Shown: positions 10,601 through 17,828 of the stretch, one piece after another
How positions within the stretch are numbered: the first letter of the stretch is position 1
How the letters are laid out: the number at the start of each line of letters is the position of its first letter
DNA from: Synaphobranchus kaupii
Taxonomy: Eukaryota; Chordata; Actinopteri; Anguilliformes; Synaphobranchidae
Length of the DNA stretch: 64,000 nt
Assembly (NCBI GenBank): GCA_029718625.1
Contig: CM056395.1
Location: 27,326,261 to 27,390,260, forward strand
Direction of reading: 5' to 3'
Notes under the pieces: model-generated
The model's input: the letters and a program-made list of their open reading frames with translations, nothing else
Told to the model about the DNA's origin: nothing
The model's database searches: none
Translations under genes and position numbers: made by a program

Positions 10601-13600
10601 CCGATGTCTGTGCCTCTTCACTTGTCACGGCCACCATGATGGAGTCCACAAACGACCTGGCCAAGTGGTGAGGGGGTGCGGGCGTGGGGGGTGCGGGCGT
10701 GGGGGGGGCCCTGTCAGGCTTCTGCACAAACAGACCCACTTTAGTCAGGACCAGAGTTCCACACAGACAAGAGAAATGCAGTCAAGTTTACAGATAAAAG
10801 ATTGAACAGATGTAAATAGCTTAGCGAGGCAATCTGTAACTGAAGGAGGAAAACCCACACACTCAAAATTATACAGCTTTTGCACAGGTGTTCTACCGGT
10901 GTTGAAGGTGTGTTGAGGGCAGAGGTGCTGTACCTGTGTGTTGAGGGTAGTGTTGAGGGCACAGGTTATGGTGTACACTTTGTGGTGGAGGAAGGTGATG
11001 TCAGTGGAGGCCAGGGCCAGCTGCTGCCCCATGTCCAGCAGCATGGCGCGTGCTTTCTCCTGGGTGCTGAACACCTCCTCCTGCAGAGAGTCCTGCTGGA
11101 GCCTGGAGACACCACAGTGCTCAGGTGCAACACGCCACAGCGTTCAGGTGCAACACGCCACAGCGCTCAGGTGCAACACGCCACAGCGTTCAGGTGCAAC
11201 ACGCCACAGCGTTCAGGTGCAACACGCCACAGCCTTCAGGTGCAACACGCCACAGCGTTCAGGTCAAACACGCCACAGCGTTCAGGTCTTACCGGAGCGC
11301 ACACAGCTCCTGCTTGAGATCCTCACACTCCAGGTTCCTCTCTCTCAGGCCCTGCAGGTGAGACTTCACCAACACCTCGCTCTGCAGCACCTGCTCCCGC
11401 ACCACCTCGCTCTCCATCTGCAGGAACTGCGCAACACAACAAACGCAGGAAACGCTCTACTCAATGTAGCTAAAGACCTGGGCCCTGCTTCACCAAGCAG
11501 GATTACTGAGTTAGCTGGATAACTGCACTGAGTAAAACCCAAAGCAGGATTACTGAGTTAGCTGGATAACTGCACTGAGTAAGAGAAGCAGGATTACTGA
11601 GCTGGATCACTGCACTGAGTAAGAGAAGCAGGATTACTGAGTTAGCTGGATAACTGCACTGAGTAAAACCCGGAACCCTCCAAAATCTGGAACATGGACT
11701 GAAGTAAGAAGAGCCGTTCCGGGTTTTACTCAGTGCAGTTATCCAGCTAACTCAGTAATCCTGCTTTGTAAAATACCCCTCCACTAGAAGCCTGACAAAA
11801 ACAGTGAAGTTCAGAGAGATAAAGTATGGCTGCCCCCGTGTGGCTTGGTGGTGATATAACAAGCGCAATTATTCTTTCAGTAGGCAATAATACATTTTAA
11901 TATTAGTTATGTGATTAGAGCTTTAATAACTAATGAAGCAAACTACGGGACTTTTACGGGGTGCAGTGGCTATGTGCAAGCGGAGCGGGAGTTGACCTCG
12001 TTGATCTCATGGGTGCTGGAGAGCTGCTTCTGGAGATCCTGCAGACGTCTGTGTGCTTGGGTCAGCTGGTGATCCCGCTCGGCCAACGCCCCGCCCAGCT
12101 CCTCCACCCGCCGGGTCGCCTCCCCCAGCTCCTCCTCCAGCCTGGGGAGGAACCGCACAGCAGCACTACACACCAGGGCGCTACAACACAGTCTCAACAC
12201 ACACTGCGCTGTACTGCAACACACACTGCGCTGTACTGCAACACATCCAACGTAGGAAATGAACACCCGACACCTGCTGGTAACCTTTTGATTGTGGCTG
12301 GTAAGATTTTTACTCCAGCAGCCACTTTGGCAGGTAACCAACCAGGTTGTGTTATATTGTATTATATAATGTGGCTGGTGACACTCTGGCCAGTGGGTGA
12401 AAAAGTCATGCCCTAAAACACATCACTCATGCTCGCTCGCACGCACGCGTCCCCCCCCCGTCTAATAAGGCTGTGTGACAAGATGAAGCAGGCAGTTATA
12501 TCTTGTGCAGTTATGGGAGTTTGATTGTACTGCATCATCCCCCTATGGGGAGGGTTGTACAGTGCTTAGTGATGATCATACCGTTACGATACTCCACATA
12601 AAACAGACACCGGTGCGTTTCAGTATAAAACCAAGACTCACCTGTGCGTTTCTACGCTGAGAGCTTACCTGTCCGTTTCTGCACTGAGCTCTTACCTGTG
12701 TGTCTCTGTGCTGAGAGCTTACCTGTGCGTTTCTACGCTGAGAGCTTACCTGTCCGTTTCTGCACTGAGCTCTTACCTGTGTGTCTCTGTGCTGAGAGCT
12801 TACCTGTCCGTTTCTGCACTGAGCTCTTACCTGTGTGTCTCTGTGCTGAGAGCTTACCTGTCCGTTTCTGCACTGAGCTCTTACCTGTGTGTCTCTGTGC
12901 TGAGACCTTACCTGTGCGTTTGTGCGCTGAGAGCTTACCTGTGCGTTTCTGTGCTGAGCGCTTGCTGTAGGAAGGTGCAGGATGCCTGTGTGGAGCACAG
13001 CGTGGCGGAGAGCTCTGTGCTTCTCACCTCCACCTGCACACGCTCCTCTTCTACCTCATTCAGCCGCTGCCTCAGCACAGCCATCTCTACACAACACAGA
13101 GACAGCATTTAAACAACACAGCCATCTCTACACAACACAGACAGCATTTACACAGCACAGCCATCTCTACACAACACACAGACAGCATTTACACAACACA
13201 GCCATCTCTACACAACACAGACAGCATTTACACAACACAACCATCTCTACACAACAGACAGCATTTAAACAACAAGCCATCTCTACACAACACAGAGACA
13301 GCATTTACACAACACAGCCATCTCTACACAACACACAGACAGCATTTACACAACACAGCCATCTCTACACAACACACAGACAGCATTTACACAACACAGC
13401 CATCTCTACACAACACAGACAGCATTTACACAACATAGCCATCTACACAACACAGACAGCATTTACACAACACAGCCATCTCTACACAGCACAGAGACAG
13501 TATTTACACAACAGACAGCATTTACACAACACAGCCACCTCTACACAACACAGACAGCATTTACACAACACAGCCATCTCTACACAGCACAGAGACAGTA

Positions 13601-16600
13601 TTTACACAACACAGCCATCTACACAACATAGACAGCATTTACACAACACAGCCATCTACACAACACAGACAGCATTTACACAACACAGCCATCTCTACAC
13701 AGCACAGAGACAGTATTTACACAACACAGCCATCTCTACACAGCACAGAGACAGTATTTACACAACACAGCCATCTCTACACAGCACAGAGACAGTATTT
13801 ACACAACAGACAGCATTTACACAACACAGCCACCTCTACACAACACAGACAGCATTTACACAACACAGCCATCTCTACACAGCACAGAGACAGTATTTAC
13901 ACAACACAGCCATCTCTACACAACACAGACAGCATTTACACAACACAGCCACCTACACAACACAGACAGCATTTACACAACACAGCCATCTCTACACAGC
14001 ACAGAGACAGTATTTACACAACACAGCCATCTCTACACAGCACAGAGACAGTATTTACACAACACAGCCATCTCTACACAGCACAGAGACAGTATTTACA
14101 CAGCACAGCCATCTCGCCTTACCTGAGGTGAGGATGGTGATCTGCAGATTCAGGTCACCCATCTGCTGCCGGGCCTCGTGCAGGCAGGACGATGTCTGCT
14201 CCAACTCATCCCGCATCTGAAAAACACACAAACCGCCGTCCTTTCAACTCAAGTGGGTAGCTGGTCTTAGTACAGTACAATCAATCAATCAATCAATCCT
14301 TTATTTAATTCTCAGAAGACACATTGAGGGAACGAGCCCTCATTTTCAATGGTGCCGAGATCACACAAACAAGGTCACCTTCATGACTTGCTCCAGCGGT
14401 CAGCAACTGGCCAACAGAGAATGACGTTTTTTCTCTCTCCATTCACTCCCATTGCATGGTGAAATAGGTCTCAAAAGCACACTTTTAGCACATAAACGAA
14501 TGCAAACAACGCGGATTATGCCGATATATAAAATCACAACATCCAGTACCGAACATTTGAAACTAATTTTGATTGATTTGATTTTGAAGAACTATTTAAT
14601 GAGAAAACTAGCAACTGTTGCTAACTTGCTCGGTTACTTTGTTTACTAACACACGCTTCAGGGAATGGGACGATTACTGGGAAATAAGGAAGTTCCTCAT
14701 AAGCAAACGACCGGATCTTCTTCCAAACTTTTGTTTGGAAAAAGTATAAAATATTCAAGAATGGAGCTTTTTATCTTTTCAAACATTCGGTTCTGGATGT
14801 CGTGATTTTATATATCGGCATAATCCGCGTTGTTCGCATTCGTTTATGTGCTAAAAGTGTGCTTTTGAGACCTGTTTCACCATGCAATGGGAGTGAATGG
14901 AGAGAGAAAAAACGTCATTCTCCGTTAGCCAGTTGCTGACCACTGGAGCAAAGTCATAAAGATGAGCGTGAATATTACGACTCCTATCGGTGCCAGGTAG
15001 CTATACAATATTGTGTTCTAACAAAGTTCAGTATGCCTTGAAGAATATTAATAATTAGCATTAAATTAGTAGCAATAATTAAAATAAATAAAAATACTAA
15101 TAGTTCATACATACAAAAAGTATAACTAAAACAATAAACATTGACAAAGGGACAAGCTCTAACTGTAAGGACACAGATTGCCCACGCTGACCTGGTCAGT
15201 CTCCTGTTGCTGTTGGTTACGGGCCTGTAGGGCGGCAGCAGCTTTCTGGTGCAGCTTCAGTAGAACCGGACCGGTCCGCTGGAGCAGAACCTGAGCTTTA
15301 CACAGCTGCACAGAGACAGAGACGTTCATCAAACAGCTCATCAAACTGAGGCTCCCAAGACCTTCATGGCAGCGGCCATATTTAAAGCTGGAGTACGCAA
15401 CTTTCTCAGCGGTCGTGTTTGTTTTCAAAACATTTAAAAGTCATAACATCCCATTGGCTCTGCCCACAGAGAAAGAGACACACCCCCAACCCCACTGCTT
15501 CCACAGACCTGGGGGGTATACTACGAAGCAGGATTACTGAGTTAGCCGGATAACTGCACTGAGTAAAACCTGGAACCCTTCCAAATCTGGAACATGGACT
15601 GAAGTAAAAAAAAGAGCTGTTCCGGGTTTTATTCAGTGCAGTTATCCAGCTAACTCGGTAATCCAGCTTCGTAGTATACCCCCCTGGTCATGAACGTGCA
15701 ACCGGCCCACCCCTTTGATTGGTTCGCGTCATGAGCCACTTTGTTTCAAAAACAAAAATTCGGGCCGAATCGCTGGTTTTAGAATGCAGAATTTGAGGGT
15801 ATAAACACAGTGCATGGTGCTGGATTTCTCTCACAGCAGTTCTTTCTATGATTGCTACCAATTGAGCATGACCGTTCCTTGATAACTCCAGCTTTAAAGG
15901 TTCAGAGTGAGTCCGTGCTACCGCTAGCTAGCATAACGAGGGACAGCGTGTAAACCCCACCTCTTCATAGAGCCGAGACTCATCGCTTATTGCGTCTTTC
16001 AACAGGTCATCTGCAGCCTGAAGGGACTCCACATACTCCTCACTTAAAGAAACCTGGAGGAAAAGAACATTTTAAATGCAACATAAATCTGCCAACGTAT
16101 GGTGAAGTCATCCTGCGCAATACCTGTAGCCTGTGAAAAAAGCTGAGGTGTGTTATAAATTATGCACTGTGTGGTATTGGCTCAGGTGTGCGATAGATTA
16201 CGCAGTCTGTGGTGTGTTTGATACCTGTTCTTGGCAGGCGTTTGAGAGCGCTGGGATAAGCTCCAGGTGAGACCCCACACTCTTCTCCAGCTCGGCTACC
16301 TGTGCTGCATGGCGACACCGCAGCTGCTCCAGCACCAGCAGGGACTGCGCACAGAGGTCATAGGTCAGAGGTCAGGGCATTAGGGCTGTGCACACGCAGG
16401 GCCTGAACGGGGGCTGGAGTAAGCGCTTACGGCCTGCTGGGTTTTCAGCGCTTCCTCCATCTGCTGCTCCGTGAGGCGTTTCTCCTGTGAGCAGAGCTGC
16501 ATCTTCTCCTCCATCCTCCTCAGAGCCGTCCGGAACCTTCCGTACAGCGCCCTCATCCGGCACATCTGCGCACACACACAGTCAGAGTCACAGACACACA

Positions 16601-17291
16601 CCCTTTTCTAAGAAAGGCATATTTTTGCATCATTCACGCAAGTGCAGGTGACTAAAAAAACTTGAACATCTCATATGTTTTAATCCCCCACACGAGGCTG
16701 GCGATGTCACACTTCACCGGTCACTACGGCAACACCTTACCTGTTCAGAGATGTTGACCTGGTCCTCACTGGCCATTTTGCCCATTTCGTTCACGCTGGA
16801 AAGAGCTTGTTCAGTTTCTGCAGCTACGGCACTCTGCCAAGGGAGAAAACAGAAAGATCGTTCTGGTACTTTCTCGAAGCGATGCGGATTTGAACTCAGA
16901 AGGACTCTCTCTCACGCCTACCATGGTGGTCCTGCTGTTTCTCAGCTCCTGAAGGAGCCTCATCTGATGGTCCTGTTCCAGCTCTAAGGCCTGGATCTTC
17001 TCCACTGCCTTCACATACAGCTCTCTGTAGATCGTGCCCTGGTAACACAGCCACTCAATCTAGCACAGGCCTCAGTGTGACTGGGGATGGGGCCGTATTA
17101 TAAACTACACGCATGATACTGCCGTTTATTCAGGGAAATAGGAGAGCATGATTTCCTGGTTCAGGTAAACCCTGTGATGTTTAAGTAAACAGTTGAATTA
17201 CTCACATTAACAGTGTGTGTAGAGAACGGTATCCTACCTAGATAGCTGTGTGTGTGTATGTGTGCGTGATTATATCCTACCTGACTGAGCT

Positions 17292-17336
<45 letters not shown>

Positions 17337-17745
17337 ATTGATTATGTCCTACCTGGCTGAGGTGTGCGAGTGCGAGTGCGAGAGAGAGAGAGAGAGAGAG
17401 ATTGTTGTACCTGGCTGAGCTCCGTATGGTCTGTTTGTACCAGTGTGTCTCTGAGGTCAGAGGGTGGGGCGCTGTGGTGCTTGTGAGCGTGTGCAGAAGC
17501 CAGCTGCTGGGACAGAGCCTCCACCATGATGTGTGTGGAGATAAGCCGCTGCTCCAGGTCCTGCCGTGTCCATCCAGCCAGGCTCTCTGGGGTCAGGCTG
17601 AGAAAGACAGACACCATCATACACGGCATACATCACACACACTGCATACAAAACACACACCCACACACTGTATATAACACACACCTGCATAAAATACAAT
17701 CATACACACACAGCATACAATACAATCATGCACACACTGTATATA

Positions 17746-17828
<83 letters not shown>

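Noticed and set aside
13025..13030. Earlier donor GAG|GTGAGA for spag5 exon 12
   Set aside because: It would put exon 13 out of frame; the downstream donor gives correct phase and more coiled coil.
12982..14220. 412-residue open frame on the plus strand (THRQHLHNTAIST-type repeats)
   Set aside because: It is the complement of the intron 11 array; repeat units that rarely contain stops make long false frames. Real exons lie on the other strand.
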